Positions 16,028 through 25,579 of a stretch of DNA of 50,311 bases are shown here, in pieces. The translations under genes were made by a program, and so were the position numbers. Numbering within the stretch: position 1 is the first letter of the stretch; each line of letters starts with the position of its first letter. Source of the DNA: Nocardia pseudovaccinii NBRC 100343 (GTDB lineage: Bacteria; Actinomycetota; Actinomycetes; Mycobacteriales; Mycobacteriaceae); the NCBI RefSeq assembly GCF_001613225.1, contig NZ_BDBY01000338.1:1-50311 (forward strand). Reading direction: 5' to 3'. The notes under the pieces are model-generated. The model worked only from the letters and a program-made list of their open reading frames with translations, ran no database searches and was not told where the DNA came from.

Positions 16028-16939
16028 TCATTGACTCCCGGCGTGCGCGAATGCGTGCTGGTGGTAGGCCAGGCAGGCGGCCGAGGTGTCGTCGGCGGCC
16101 AGGAAAAGCACAGTGCGTGCCGCGCCGAGAGCGCCGCTGTCGCGCGCGCTCACATACGCTTGCACCGGGGCCGCGGAGTACGGATTGTCCACCGAGGGAT
16201 CGACGCCGACGACCGATTCCGGTGTGAATCCGAGCGCCGCCGCCAGGCGGGCACGGAAGGCGAGGGTCCAGGTAGGTGCGAGCAGCACCGCGCGGCCCTC
16301 GGCGAAATCGGCGACGTCCAGGCCTTCGGCGGTCAGGCAATCGCGCACGGCCACCGCGGCCAATTCGACCAGATCCTCGGCACCGGCCCGGATGCTCATG
16401 GCCGAGCGGCCGTTCGCGCCAGCCTCGCCCATCGCGACCCACGCCGTCGGATCGGCGGGCCCGGCGATGTCGGTGGTGTGCAGTCCACCGAATCCGCCTG
16501 CGGTGCCCGATGTTCCGAGCAGGATCGCCGCCGCGCTGGTGCTGTAGGGAAAGCCGTCGACATGACGCTCGGTCGACGGGTGCGCATCACCGGCGACCAG
16601 CAGCGCATACGACACATCGCCGCTGACCAGGAAGCATTCGGCGGTCGCGATCGCGTGTAGTAGTCCGGTCCCTCCGTTCATCAGATCGAAGGAGAAGGCA
16701 GGCACCCGGCCGGGGGCGTATTCCAGGCCGATGCCGACCCGCTTCTGGATCAGCGCCGATACCGCGGGTTCGGAGATGTTCTGATCGCGGAAGACCCCGG
16801 CATTGATCAGCATTCCGACCTGCTGCGGGGCAATGCCCGCCTGTTCGAGGCAGGAGGTGGCCGCGCGCGTCGCCAGTTCGAAATAGCTGCCGGTATCGAG
16901 ATCGGCATTGATGGCGGCGGCGAGGATGGTGGTCGGCAT
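16028..16939 (-). CDS. KAS III-like (thiolase-fold) protein lacking the catalytic cysteine
   Basis: A 303-residue thiolase-fold protein related to beta-ketoacyl-ACP synthase III. The motif that should carry the nucleophile reads FSFDLMNGGTG, so the Cys aligns with Gly90. The usual His and Asn of the second half are not evident either. The start ATG 16939 is 3 bp after the stop of the intact KAS III, with GGAGG inside that gene's end, so the two are translationally coupled and probably form a complex. The arrangement recalls PqsB, the inactive partner of PqsC in Pseudomonas quinolone synthesis. It may shape the active site of its partner or bind substrate; this role is inferred. Confidence 0.75.
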   Translation of the reverse strand: MPTTILAAAINADLDTGSYFELATRAATSCLEQAGIAPQQVGMLINAGVFRDQNISEPAVSALIQKRVGIGLEYAPGRVPAFSFDLMNGGTGLLHAIATAECFLVSGDVSYALLVAGDAHPSTERHVDGFPYSTSAAAILLGTSGTAGGFGGLHTTDIAGPADPTAWVAMGEAGANGRSAMSIRAGAEDLVELAAVAVRDCLTAEGLDVADFAEGRAVLLAPTWTLAFRARLAAALGFTPESVVGVDPSVDNPYSAAPVQAYVSARDSGALGAARTVLFLAADDTSAACLAYHQHAFAHAGSQ

Positions 16940-16942
16940 GGC

Positions 16943-17992
16943 TCAGGCCTCCAGACGGGAGATGGTGGCGGCGAGGTGTCCGGAGACGATGCCGGATGCC
17001 TCCGGAATCATCAGCACCTTGGACCCCTTGGGGATCTTCTGCTGCGCGAGGTGTTCGTGCAGGACCACGAAATGCGAGGTCGACGCGGTATTGCCGAAGT
17101 CGTGCAGCACATTCAGGGCTTGGGGCATCGGGGTGCCGAAGTGCTGCTCGGTGAGGTGCGAGATGTACTCGATGGCGGGCGCGCTGAACTGGTGGTGGAT
17201 CCAGTAGTCGTACTTCTCGCTCTCCCAGGTGCGCCCGGTCTCCTCGAGGAAGCTGGACATGCGGTTGATGGCCTGCAGGTAGCGGCCCTCGTTCTGCATC
17301 GCGCGGTTGTCGGTGTACAGCGCGATTCCGGGGGCCTGGTCGCTCGGCATGCCGATGCAGTGTTCGGCGCCGTCGGCGGAGGTCATCAGTTCGACGTAGT
17401 GGATTTCGTCGTCATCGTCACCGCGATCGTCGAGCATTACCGCGACCGCCGCATCGCCGACGGTCAGCGCGGCGAACTGCGGGTCGTAGGGCTTGTTGAT
17501 CTCGCGCGCCGCGGTCTCGGCGATAGGCGTGATCTGTTCGCCGCTGACCACCAGCCCATTGCGGACCACACCCGCCTTGATCATGCGATCCAGCACCAGC
17601 ACCCCGGTCATCATGCCCGCACAGGCATTCGAGACATCGAAATGCCTGGCCTTCGTCGTGCCGATCTCCTTGCCGAGCATGACCGCGAAAGACGGTGCGT
17701 AGCAGAAGATTTCCTTCCCGCGAGTGCGGGTGATGGAGGCGGAGACGACCACATCGATCTCGTCTGGGGCGTAATCGGAGTGCGCCAGGCAGTCCTCGAT
17801 GGCGCGAAGGGCCAGATCGAAGGAGGATTCGTAGCCCTCGTCGCTGGAGTCGTAGACGCGCCGATTCTTGATACCGGTAATCCGTTCCAGGTCAAGGGAT
17901 CTCGGCACCGCCAGTCCGGCAATGATCTCCTCGGTGGAACGGACGGTGGATGGTGTGTACGAGCCGATGGACTCGAAACGTGTGCGCAGCAT
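16943..17992 (-). CDS. Beta-ketoacyl-ACP synthase III-family condensing enzyme
   Basis: A 349-residue FabH-like enzyme with the full triad: Cys124 in FDVSNACAGM, His266/267 in YWIHHQFS, and Asn301 in HDFGNTAST. It starts a C-C bond between an acyl thioester and malonyl or another nucleophile. Its sequence (long acidic loop GDDDDE near residue 192, HHQFS motif) looks like a secondary-metabolism member, not the housekeeping FabH. It is coupled to a cysteine-less partner immediately downstream, and an SDR lies 73 bp upstream, which could reduce the beta-keto product. An AGGGG sequence precedes ATG 17992. The substrate is unknown. Confidence 0.85.
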   Translation of the reverse strand: MLRTRFESIGSYTPSTVRSTEEIIAGLAVPRSLDLERITGIKNRRVYDSSDEGYESSFDLALRAIEDCLAHSDYAPDEIDVVVSASITRTRGKEIFCYAPSFAVMLGKEIGTTKARHFDVSNACAGMMTGVLVLDRMIKAGVVRNGLVVSGEQITPIAETAAREINKPYDPQFAALTVGDAAVAVMLDDRGDDDDEIHYVELMTSADGAEHCIGMPSDQAPGIALYTDNRAMQNEGRYLQAINRMSSFLEETGRTWESEKYDYWIHHQFSAPAIEYISHLTEQHFGTPMPQALNVLHDFGNTASTSHFVVLHEHLAQQKIPKGSKVLMIPEASGIVSGHLAATISRLEA

Positions 17993-18065
17993 TACCCCTG
18001 CTTTCTGTGTCGCATTTGTTCCCTGTGTTGACAGGAGTTTCGACGGCGCTGTCGTCGTGGTCGCC

Positions 18066-18902
18066 CTATTCGGGGAGCCCGACCAAACTCGCGCTTACCT
18101 TGCACAATTGGCGGGCCCGCGCATCGTCGCGGGCCAGCCGCGACGGCTCCCGCTCGCGGGTCTTGCGGAAATAGGCACCGGTCACCTCGGCGACGCTCGG
18201 ATCCGTCGCGAGGAAGGTGAGCGCCGCGGCGCCCTCGGCCGCGGTGATGAAGAACAGGCGTTTGCTCAGCGCGACGATCGGTTGCCCGAACCAAGGCAGC
18301 GAATTCCAGATGCCGGTCGAGACCGCACCGGGATGGAAGGCATTGACCGTCACACCGGTGCCCGCCAGCCGATCGGCCAGTGCGCGGGCGTAGAGCACGT
18401 TGGCCAATTTGGACCGGCTGTACGCCTTTTCGCCCGAATAGCCGTCACGGAACCCGAGATCGTCGAAATCGAGAGTCGCGCCGTAATGCATCACCGAGGA
18501 GGTGAACAGAATGCGCGCGGGGGCGCTCTGCGCCAGCAGATCGATGAGCAGTTCGGTGAGCAGAAATCCGCCGAGATGGTTGGTCGCGAAGGTCGCCTCG
18601 ATACCGTCCTCGGTTTCAGTGCGCGTCTGGTGATAGCCGCCCGCGTTATTGGCGAGCACATCGATGCGGTCATAACCGGCTTCGACAGCCTTGGCGAGCT
18701 GGCGCACCGACGACTGCGATGCGATATCGCATTCCAGCGTATCGACCGCGCCCGCCCCCGCGGCCAGCACCAATTGCGCACTGTCGGCGAGCTTCTGCGG
18801 ATTCCGGCCGACCAACACCAGCCGATCGCCCCCTGCGGCGAGCTGTTGCGCGGCTTCGAGACCGATGCCCGAGGTGGCCCCCGTGATCAGGATCGTCTTC
18901 AT
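18066..18902 (-). CDS. Short-chain dehydrogenase/reductase (retinol dehydrogenase-like)
   Basis: A 278-residue classical SDR. The N-terminal TGATSGIG binds NADP(H), with an Arg after the second strand (GRNPQKL); NNAGG follows, and the catalytic Ser and YSRSK motif (Tyr and Lys) come near residue 165. The C-terminal part (TEVTGAYF-like, KTREREPS) is typical of retinol dehydrogenase-like SDRs that reduce ketones. As first gene of the SDR-KAS III-KAS III-like-LuxR run on this strand, it may reduce a 3-ketoacyl product. A perfect palindrome lies 95 bp upstream of ATG 18902. Confidence 0.85.
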   Translation of the reverse strand: MKTILITGATSGIGLEAAQQLAAGGDRLVLVGRNPQKLADSAQLVLAAGAGAVDTLECDIASQSSVRQLAKAVEAGYDRIDVLANNAGGYHQTRTETEDGIEATFATNHLGGFLLTELLIDLLAQSAPARILFTSSVMHYGATLDFDDLGFRDGYSGEKAYSRSKLANVLYARALADRLAGTGVTVNAFHPGAVSTGIWNSLPWFGQPIVALSKRLFFITAAEGAAALTFLATDPSVAEVTGAYFRKTREREPSRLARDDARARQLCKVSASLVGLPE

Positions 18903-19259
18903 GTTCGATCACCTTGCCATCTTTCGCATGTCCGAAATCCGCTCTGCGGGTTGCTTCGGCGAGTTGCCCGGTGTGTGCGGAACACCTGGTGGCAGCGCAT
19001 GATCGATTGATCATGCAGATCAGCACGCGCGTGCCCAATTCGGTCCAATGATGCTGCGCCGTAGTTGTAGCCGTTGCGCATGACTGTCGATAGGGGTGGA
19101 TAGGGGTTCGAAACTGTTGGTGTTTGAGAGTTCATTACGGTCTTTGCTGTCGATGAGTGGCGTAAAGTACCTCCTCATGACGGTCGCGGAGGCGGATTCG
19201 GCACGGGCGCAACGGGTTGCGCCCGGTATGGTCTTCCGTGGGCCTCGGATAGCCAGTCT
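18903..19259. other. Intergenic region between the SDR and the TnpB-like gene
   Basis: This 357-bp divergent spacer holds three visible elements: a perfect 8+8-bp palindrome at 18997-19016, a tandem pair of GATAGGGGT units at 19089-19107, and a 28-codon frame at 19177 leading into the TnpB-like gene. It is less GC-rich around 19100-19170 than its surroundings, consistent with promoter DNA. I see no RNA gene. Confidence 0.5.
18997..19016. promoter_or_regulatory. Perfect palindromic operator candidate upstream of the SDR
   Basis: Arms GCATGATC and GATCATGC are perfect reverse complements around the spacer GATT. The site is 95 bp upstream of the SDR start, where a promoter for the SDR-KAS III run would be. 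The size suits a dimeric regulator of TetR, GntR or MarR type. No such regulator is adjacent, so the cognate protein is unknown. Confidence 0.55.
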
Positions 19260-19263
19260 GTGA
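19177..19263 (+). CDS. 28-residue frame coupled to the TnpB-like gene (leader or split N-terminus)
   Basis: An ATG at 19177 opens a 28-codon frame whose TGA (19261-19263) overlaps the GTG start of the TnpB-like gene (19260) as GTGA. CTCCTC-like sequence precedes the ATG, not a purine-rich ribosome binding site. The peptide ends RGPRIASL, and the next frame starts TATARQL, which reads naturally as one protein. The break may therefore be a one-base frameshift, programmed or accidental, within the true N-terminus. Low confidence as an independent gene. Confidence 0.3.
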   Translation: MTVAEADSARAQRVAPGMVFRGPRIASL

Positions 19264-20897
19264 CCGCTACTGCCAGGCAGTTGCGCATGATCGCGGACCC
19301 GGTGGTCGTGTCCGGGCCGTCGGGTGTGGCGGTACGCGATCGACTCAAACACCTCACCGAGCAGGACAGTGAGGTCCTGCGGCTGGTCGGACAACACTTG
19401 GGGCATTTGGCCTCCGGCGACTTGAAGGCCCGTTGCGCCGATGGGTTCGCCCACGACAACCAGCGGTGGGCGGCCCGCAAACGCGAGATCACCGCCGAGT
19501 CGTCGTCGCGGTGGGCAGGTTCCATCACCAAGGCCACCCACGATCAGTGGGCACTGGCGCGCCGCGCCCACTTGGCGCACCTGCAGAACCTGGAACGCGG
19601 TGTTGAGACACTGCGGGCACGGCTGGCCTTGCCAGTGGGCGAGCCCGGGCGCGGTGGCGTGCCGGGCGGATACCGGTCGCAGCGGGAATGGTTCGCAAAG
19701 TCGCGGCGGCTCGCGCTGCTGGACGCTCGGCTCGCGGTGGTGCGCGCCGACTACGCCGCGGGCCGCGTGCGCGTGGTGCGCGGCGGACGGAAGCTGTTGA
19801 ACACCCGCCATCACCTGGCCGAGGCCGGGCTGACCGAGCAACAGTGGCGGACGCGATGGGAAGCGGCGCGCTGGTTCCTGACCGCGGATGGCGAATCAGG
19901 CAAGAAATACGGCAACGAAACCATCCGCATCACCCCTGACGGGCAGATCAGCCTGAAGCTGCCTGCGCCGCTGGCGGATCTGGCCAACGCCGCCCATGGT
20001 CGCTACGTTTTCTCGGCGCGAGTCGGGTTCGCCCATCGGGACGGGGAATGGCGGGAGCGGGTGGCCGCGCATCAGGCGGTGGCCTACCGCATCCACTACG
20101 ACACCGGCCGTGACCGTTGGTATGTCACCGCGTCCTGGCAACACCCCACCGCACGGGAGGTCGGTCTCGATACGGTGCGCGCCGACGGCGTGGTCGCAGT
20201 CGACTTCAACGCCGACCACTTCGCCGGGTACCAGTTGGATCGGCACGGCAACCCGGTCGGTGATCCGCGCCGGTTCGACTTCGACTTGGCCGGTCCTGCC
20301 TCCCGCCGTGACGCGCAGTTGCGGCATGCGCTCAATGGGGTCCTGTTGTGGGCGAAACAGGTGGGAGTGTCCGCGGTCGCGGTCGAGGACCTCAACTTCG
20401 ACGCGGAGAAGACCCGGGAGAAACACGGTCGCCGCAAGGGCTTTCGTCGCCTGTTGTCGGGGCTGCCGACCGGGGTGGTGCGGGCGCGGCTGGTGTCGAT
20501 GGCCGCCCGTGCCGGGCTCGTGGTGGTCGCGGTCGATCCGGCTTACACCTCCCGGTGGGGCCACCAGCATTGGCGCACACCACTATCCAGTACTAAACGT
20601 GTATTGACCCGGCATGATGCGGCCGCAGTCGCGATCGGCCGACGCGCGCTCGGGCATCGGATCCGGCGACGGACGACACCGCCCCGTACCCACCAGAGTG
20701 ATGGGTACGGGCATCGGACCGTCCAGGCCGGATCCGAGGTCCCCGAGCGTGAGGAAACCCGCCGTCCCGCCACGGATCGTGCACCCGATGCACGCCGCCG
20801 GGCAGGAACCGGTACGCGGGGGACCAGTGTGTCCAACACCGTTCGGGACACGCGCAGGAACAGGACGAGAGCCTCTATGCTCACACCTGCACACTGA
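19260..20897 (+). mobile_element. TnpB-related RuvC nuclease-like protein without zinc finger
   Basis: A 545-residue protein whose C-terminal half is a RuvC-type nuclease domain of the IS200/IS605-IS607 TnpB superfamily. The three acidic residues are present: Asp315 in VVAVDFNADH, Glu376 in AVEDLNF and Asp453 in TRHDAAAVAIGRRALG. The DPAYTS motif that normally begins the zinc finger is followed by RWGHQHW, with none of the usual CxxC pairs, so the zinc finger is lost. No tnpA recombinase is nearby. A basic tail of about 90 residues follows, ending 17 bp before the next gene. Similar TnpB-related proteins are known in actinomycetes, but I am not aware of a defined function. Confidence 0.75.
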
Positions 20898-20913
20898 ACA
20901 GGGACGGTTATCG

Positions 20914-22278
20914 ATGCATTCCGGGATGCTGGAGTTGGTGCAGTTGCAGGCGCTCGTCGAGGCGGGCGAGATCGACACGGTGCTGGTGGCAATGACCGAT
21001 ATGCAGGGCCGTTTGCAGGGAAAGCGTTGCGCGGCAAGGTTTTTCCTGGACGAGGTGATCGGGCACGCGACCGAGGCGTGCAATTATCTGCTCGCGGTGG
21101 ACGTCGATATGGCGACGGTCGACGGATACGCGATCTCGTCCTGGGAAACCGGCTACGGCGACTTCGTCCTGCGGCCGGATCTGAGCACCCTGCGGCTGGT
21201 GCCGTGGCAGCCGGGTACCGCGCTTGTGCTGTGTGATGTCGAGCATGTGGAACCGGCGCGTCAGCCGGTCACGGTTTCGCCGCGCCAGGTATTGCGCGCG
21301 CAATTGGCCCGGCTCGCCGAACGTGGGCTGCACGCCTATGTCGGGACCGAACTCGAGTTCCTGGTCTTCGACGACAGCTACGAGGACGCGTGGAATTCCG
21401 GCTATCGCGATCTGCGGCCCGCCAATCAGTACAACGTCGACTATTCGATGCTCGGGACCGCACGCATCGAACCACTGCTGCGTCGCATTCGCAATGAAAT
21501 GGCCGGTGCGGGTCTGTATGTCGAATCGGCAAAGGGTGAATGCAATCCGGGTCAGCACGAAATCGCGTTCCGCTATGACGAGGCGCTGGTCACCTGCGAC
21601 AACCACAGCATCTACAAGAACGGCGCCAAGGAGATCGCCGCCCAGGAGGGGCGCAGTCTCAGTTTCATGGCGAAATACAATGAGCGCGAGGGCAATTCGT
21701 GCCATATTCACCTAAGCCTGCGTGCCGAATCGGGTGCGGCGGTATTCGCGGGTGACGGCCCGCACGGCACCTCCGCACTCATGCGGCATTTCCTCGCCGG
21801 ACAACTGGATTGCCTGCGTGAGTTCACCTATCTGCTCGCACCGAATATCAACTCCTACAAGCGATTCGTGTCAGGGAGTTTCGCCCCGACCGCATTGGCC
21901 TGGGGACGCGACAACCGGACATGTTCGCTGCGCGTGGTGGGCCAGGATCTGTCCCTGCGGGTGGAGAACCGGATCCCGGGCGGCGATGTGAATCCGTATT
22001 TGGCCGTCGCCGCGACCATAGCCGCCGGGTTGCACGGTATCGAGCACGCGCTCCCGCTCGAGCCGGAGTTCCACGGCAATGCCTACCGGTCCCAGCGCCC
22101 GCGGGTGCCGCGTACGCTGCGGGAAGCGGCGCAATTGTTCGGCGAGAGCAAGGTGGCACGGACAGCGTTCGGCGACGACGTGGTGGACCATTATCGGAAT
22201 GCGGCACAGGTCGAGCTGGACGCCTTCGACGCCGCCGTCACCGATTGGGAGCGAATCCGTGGTTTCGAGCGGCTCTGA
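20914..22278 (+). CDS. Glutamine synthetase-like gamma-glutamylamide synthetase
   Basis: A 454-residue type I glutamine synthetase-fold enzyme. It shows the N-terminal beta-grasp (TDMQGRLQGKR), the metal-binding GTELEFLVFD, the KGECNPGQHEIAFRY region, HIHLSL, and the NSYKRFVSGSFAP and NRT..R blocks of the active site. The operon (PuuD-like hydrolase, aldehyde dehydrogenase, SDR) indicates that it glutamylates an amine such as a polyamine or ethanolamine, the first step of the gamma-glutamyl pathway, and does not make glutamine. ATG 20914 has GGGACGG shortly before it, and its upstream region is the tail of the TnpB-like gene. Any promoter must lie inside or before that gene. Confidence 0.85.
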   Translation: MHSGMLELVQLQALVEAGEIDTVLVAMTDMQGRLQGKRCAARFFLDEVIGHATEACNYLLAVDVDMATVDGYAISSWETGYGDFVLRPDLSTLRLVPWQPGTALVLCDVEHVEPARQPVTVSPRQVLRAQLARLAERGLHAYVGTELEFLVFDDSYEDAWNSGYRDLRPANQYNVDYSMLGTARIEPLLRRIRNEMAGAGLYVESAKGECNPGQHEIAFRYDEALVTCDNHSIYKNGAKEIAAQEGRSLSFMAKYNEREGNSCHIHLSLRAESGAAVFAGDGPHGTSALMRHFLAGQLDCLREFTYLLAPNINSYKRFVSGSFAPTALAWGRDNRTCSLRVVGQDLSLRVENRIPGGDVNPYLAVAATIAAGLHGIEHALPLEPEFHGNAYRSQRPRVPRTLREAAQLFGESKVARTAFGDDVVDHYRNAAQVELDAFDAAVTDWERIRGFERL

Positions 22279-22999
22279 GCAGATCCGTCCGGTCATCGGC
22301 CTGCCGACCTACCTGGAACAGGCCCGATTCGGCGCCTGGGAGGTGCCGAGTGCGGTGCTGCCGCACAACTACCTGCAGTTGGTGGAGCGCGCGGGCGGCA
22401 TACCGGTGCTGCTGCCGCCCACCGGTGTGGCGCGCGGGGAGCTGGTGGATCGGCTCGACGGGCTGGTGCTGACCGGCGGCGCCGACATCGATCCGGCGCG
22501 CTATGGCGCGCCGCCGGATGCGGCCCTCGGCCCACTTCGCGCCGACCGCGACGATTCCGAGTTCGAGCTGTTGGCCCTGGCGCGCGCTGCCGGTTTGCCG
22601 ATCCTCGCGATCTGTCGTGGCCTGCAACTGGTCAATGTCGCGTTCGGTGGCACCCTGATCCAGCATCTGCCGGATCTGCTCGGCCACGACGACCACTCCG
22701 GCACGCCGGGCGGCTTCCACCCCAACCGGGTCACGACCGTGCCGGACAGCCTGGTCGCCACGATCGCCGGACCGGAGGTGAAGGTGAATTGCCACCATCA
22801 CCAGGCCGTCGCCATCCTGGCCGAGGGCCTGGTCGCGACCGCGCACGCGTCGGACGGCACGATCGAGGCGGCGGAGGCGCCGGACGGTCCGTTCCTGGTG
22901 GGTGTGCAGTGGCATCCGGAGGCGGACGCGACCGATACGCGATTGATGCGAGCACTGGTCCAGGCGGCGGTCACCTATCGAAAGGAACGAAATTCGTGA
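22259..22999 (+). CDS. Gamma-glutamyl-GABA hydrolase-like class I amidotransferase (PuuD-like)
   Basis: A 246-residue class I glutamine amidotransferase-fold hydrolase. It has VIGLPTYLEQARFG at the start, LTGGADIDPARYG, the nucleophile elbow ILAICRGLQLVNV (Cys), and the His-Glu pair in GVQWHPEAD. PuuD-type enzymes remove the gamma-glutamyl group after the amine carbon chain has been oxidised. GTG 22259 overlaps the end of the synthetase gene by 20 bp, indicating translational coupling. The next gene begins with a GTGA overlap. Confidence 0.9.
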   Translation: MVSSGSEQIRPVIGLPTYLEQARFGAWEVPSAVLPHNYLQLVERAGGIPVLLPPTGVARGELVDRLDGLVLTGGADIDPARYGAPPDAALGPLRADRDDSEFELLALARAAGLPILAICRGLQLVNVAFGGTLIQHLPDLLGHDDHSGTPGGFHPNRVTTVPDSLVATIAGPEVKVNCHHHQAVAILAEGLVATAHASDGTIEAAEAPDGPFLVGVQWHPEADATDTRLMRALVQAAVTYRKERNS

Positions 23000-24354
23000 C
23001 GACAACGCAGGTGGTCAACCCGGCGACGGAGCAGGTCGTCACGACACTCGAACTGGTGAGCGCGGCCGAGACCGATGCGGCCATCGAACGGGCGCAGCGG
23101 GCCGGGGCCGATTGGCGCGCGGTCGCGCCGGGGGATCGGGCTCGGTTGTTGCGTCGATTCGCCGAGGCCGTCGACGCGAATCTCGAGCAGCTGGCCCAGC
23201 TCGAGGTCGCCAATGCCGGGCACACCATCGGCAATGCGCGCTGGGAGGCGGGCAATGTCCGCGATGTGCTGCATTTCGCCGCCGGGATTCCGGAACGTCT
23301 GCTTGGCAACCAGATTCCGGTCGCTGGTGGGGTCGACATCACCTTCCATGAACCGCTCGGCGTGGTCGCAGTGATCGTGCCGTGGAACTTCCCGATGCCG
23401 ATCGCGGCATGGGGATTCGGGCCCGCGCTGGCCGCCGGGAATACCGTGGTGCTCAAGCCTGCCGAGCTCACGCCGCTCACCGCGATCCGATTGGGTGAGC
23501 TCGCGCTCGAAGCCGGTGTGCCGGAAGGGGTTTTCCAGGTTCTGCCCGGCAAGGGTTCGGTGGTGGGGCAGCGGTTCGTGACCCATCCCGCCGTGCGCAA
23601 GGTGGTCTTCACCGGGTCCACCGAGGTGGGCAAGGAGATCATGGCTGGATGTGCGCGCCAGGTGAAGCGGGTGACGCTCGAATTGGGCGGTAAGAGCGCG
23701 AATATCATTTTCGCCGACGCCGATCTCGAGCGTGCGGCGGCGACGGCGCCCTACGGTGTTTTCGACAACGCCGGACAGGATTGCTGTGCGCGATCGCGAA
23801 TTCTGGTGCAGCGCAGTGTATTCGACCGGTTCCTGGAATTGCTGGAACCGGCGGTCCGCGGGGTTCGGGTGGGAGATCCCGCGGCGGAGTCCACCGAAAT
23901 GGGGCCGCTGATTTCGGCCGCGCATCGTGCTCGGGTGGCCTCGTTCGTCGAGCCGTCGACCAAGGTGGCATTCACCGGTACCCAGCCCGACGGACCCGGA
24001 TTCTGGTATCCGCCAACGGTTGTGCTGCCCGACGCGCCATCGGATCGGGTGCTCACCGAGGAGGTGTTCGGGCCGGTGGTCGCGGTGGTTCCGTTCGAGG
24101 ACGAGGCCGATGCCGTTCGCATCGCCAATGACACCGAATACGGTCTGTCCGGCTCCATCTGGACCAATGATGTGGGCCGTGCGCTGCGGGTGTCCCGAGG
24201 TGTGGAAGCCGGGAATCTGTCGGTGAATTCGCATTCCTCGGTGCGGTATTGGACGCCGTTCGGCGGATTCAAACAATCCGGGCTCGGGCGTGAACTCGGA
24301 CCCGATGCGGCACTTGCCTTTACCGAGACCAAGAACGTCTTCATCGCTACTTAA
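22996..24354 (+). CDS. NAD(P)-dependent aldehyde dehydrogenase
   Basis: A 452-residue ALDH. It has PWNFPMPIAAWGFGPALAAGN and KPAE in the cofactor domain, FTGSTEVGK, the general base Glu in LELGGKS, and the nucleophile in GQDCCARS. It would oxidise the gamma-glutamylamino aldehyde (or free aldehyde) produced in amine breakdown. It starts at GTG 22996, overlapping the PuuD-like stop as GTGA. No amine or glutamylamine oxidase of the PuuB type is present in the operon, so the aldehyde-forming step must be encoded elsewhere or done by a neighbour. Confidence 0.9.
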   Translation: MTTTQVVNPATEQVVTTLELVSAAETDAAIERAQRAGADWRAVAPGDRARLLRRFAEAVDANLEQLAQLEVANAGHTIGNARWEAGNVRDVLHFAAGIPERLLGNQIPVAGGVDITFHEPLGVVAVIVPWNFPMPIAAWGFGPALAAGNTVVLKPAELTPLTAIRLGELALEAGVPEGVFQVLPGKGSVVGQRFVTHPAVRKVVFTGSTEVGKEIMAGCARQVKRVTLELGGKSANIIFADADLERAAATAPYGVFDNAGQDCCARSRILVQRSVFDRFLELLEPAVRGVRVGDPAAESTEMGPLISAAHRARVASFVEPSTKVAFTGTQPDGPGFWYPPTVVLPDAPSDRVLTEEVFGPVVAVVPFEDEADAVRIANDTEYGLSGSIWTNDVGRALRVSRGVEAGNLSVNSHSSVRYWTPFGGFKQSGLGRELGPDAALAFTETKNVFIAT

Positions 24355-24367
24355 CCAAGGAGATGTG

Positions 24368-25132
<765 letters not shown>

Positions 25133-25211
25133 AGGTACGGTTGATTCGGGCGGACCGCTGAGCGGCAAGCCAGGATTCGCCATACGTCGCCGATCAGAGG
25201 AGGCTCGTGAG

Positions 25212-25376
25212 ATGAGTACGGAAGATGGGCGATCGCCCGGGCTGTTCAGTCACGACGCCCTGACAACCGAGCCGTCCGTCCAAACCGACACCGGCGGTGC
25301 CGATTTCCGCCCGGTATTCAGCCGCAGTGACGGCAGCGCACCCGGTTCGTATCCCCAGCCGGATCAAGGAAACTGA
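25212..25376 (+). CDS. Small orphan protein, 54 residues
   Basis: ATG 25212 is preceded by GAGGAGG about 9 nt upstream, and the frame ends just before a strong 13-bp hairpin, so it has gene-like boundaries. The product is hydrophilic and rich in Ser, Thr, Asp, Gly and Pro, with no Cys, no signal peptide and no membrane segment. I do not recognise the family. The lack of Cys argues against a lanthipeptide-type precursor, and no modification enzyme is next to it. It may be co-transcribed with the amine operon ending 79 bp upstream. Confidence 0.5.
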   Translation: MSTEDGRSPGLFSHDALTTEPSVQTDTGGADFRPVFSRSDGSAPGSYPQPDQGN

Positions 25377-25380
25377 GCAC

Positions 25381-25410
25381 GCGTAGCGCCGCATCAGTGC
25401 GGCGCTACGC
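25381..25410. terminator. Strong hairpin, probable transcription terminator
   Basis: A perfect 13-bp stem, GCGTAGCGCCGCA and its complement, with loop TCAG. It begins 4 bp after the small orphan gene. There is no U-tract, which is common for actinomycete terminators. It separates the amine operon and orphan gene from the TerD fusion. Confidence 0.75.
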
Positions 25411-25579
25411 ATTGATACCCATGCGATGCGTTTTGTGGCGCGTGTAACACCGAGATGGTGCGGGCCGACTACCACTGCGTCGCCGCTCGGAAAGCGGTGT
25501 CGATGCGCCGGGGGTCAGCATTCGGGCTGGGCCCGGATTTGCGACTGTGCGTGCCGAACCATTGCAAGGGGTGTGTGTT

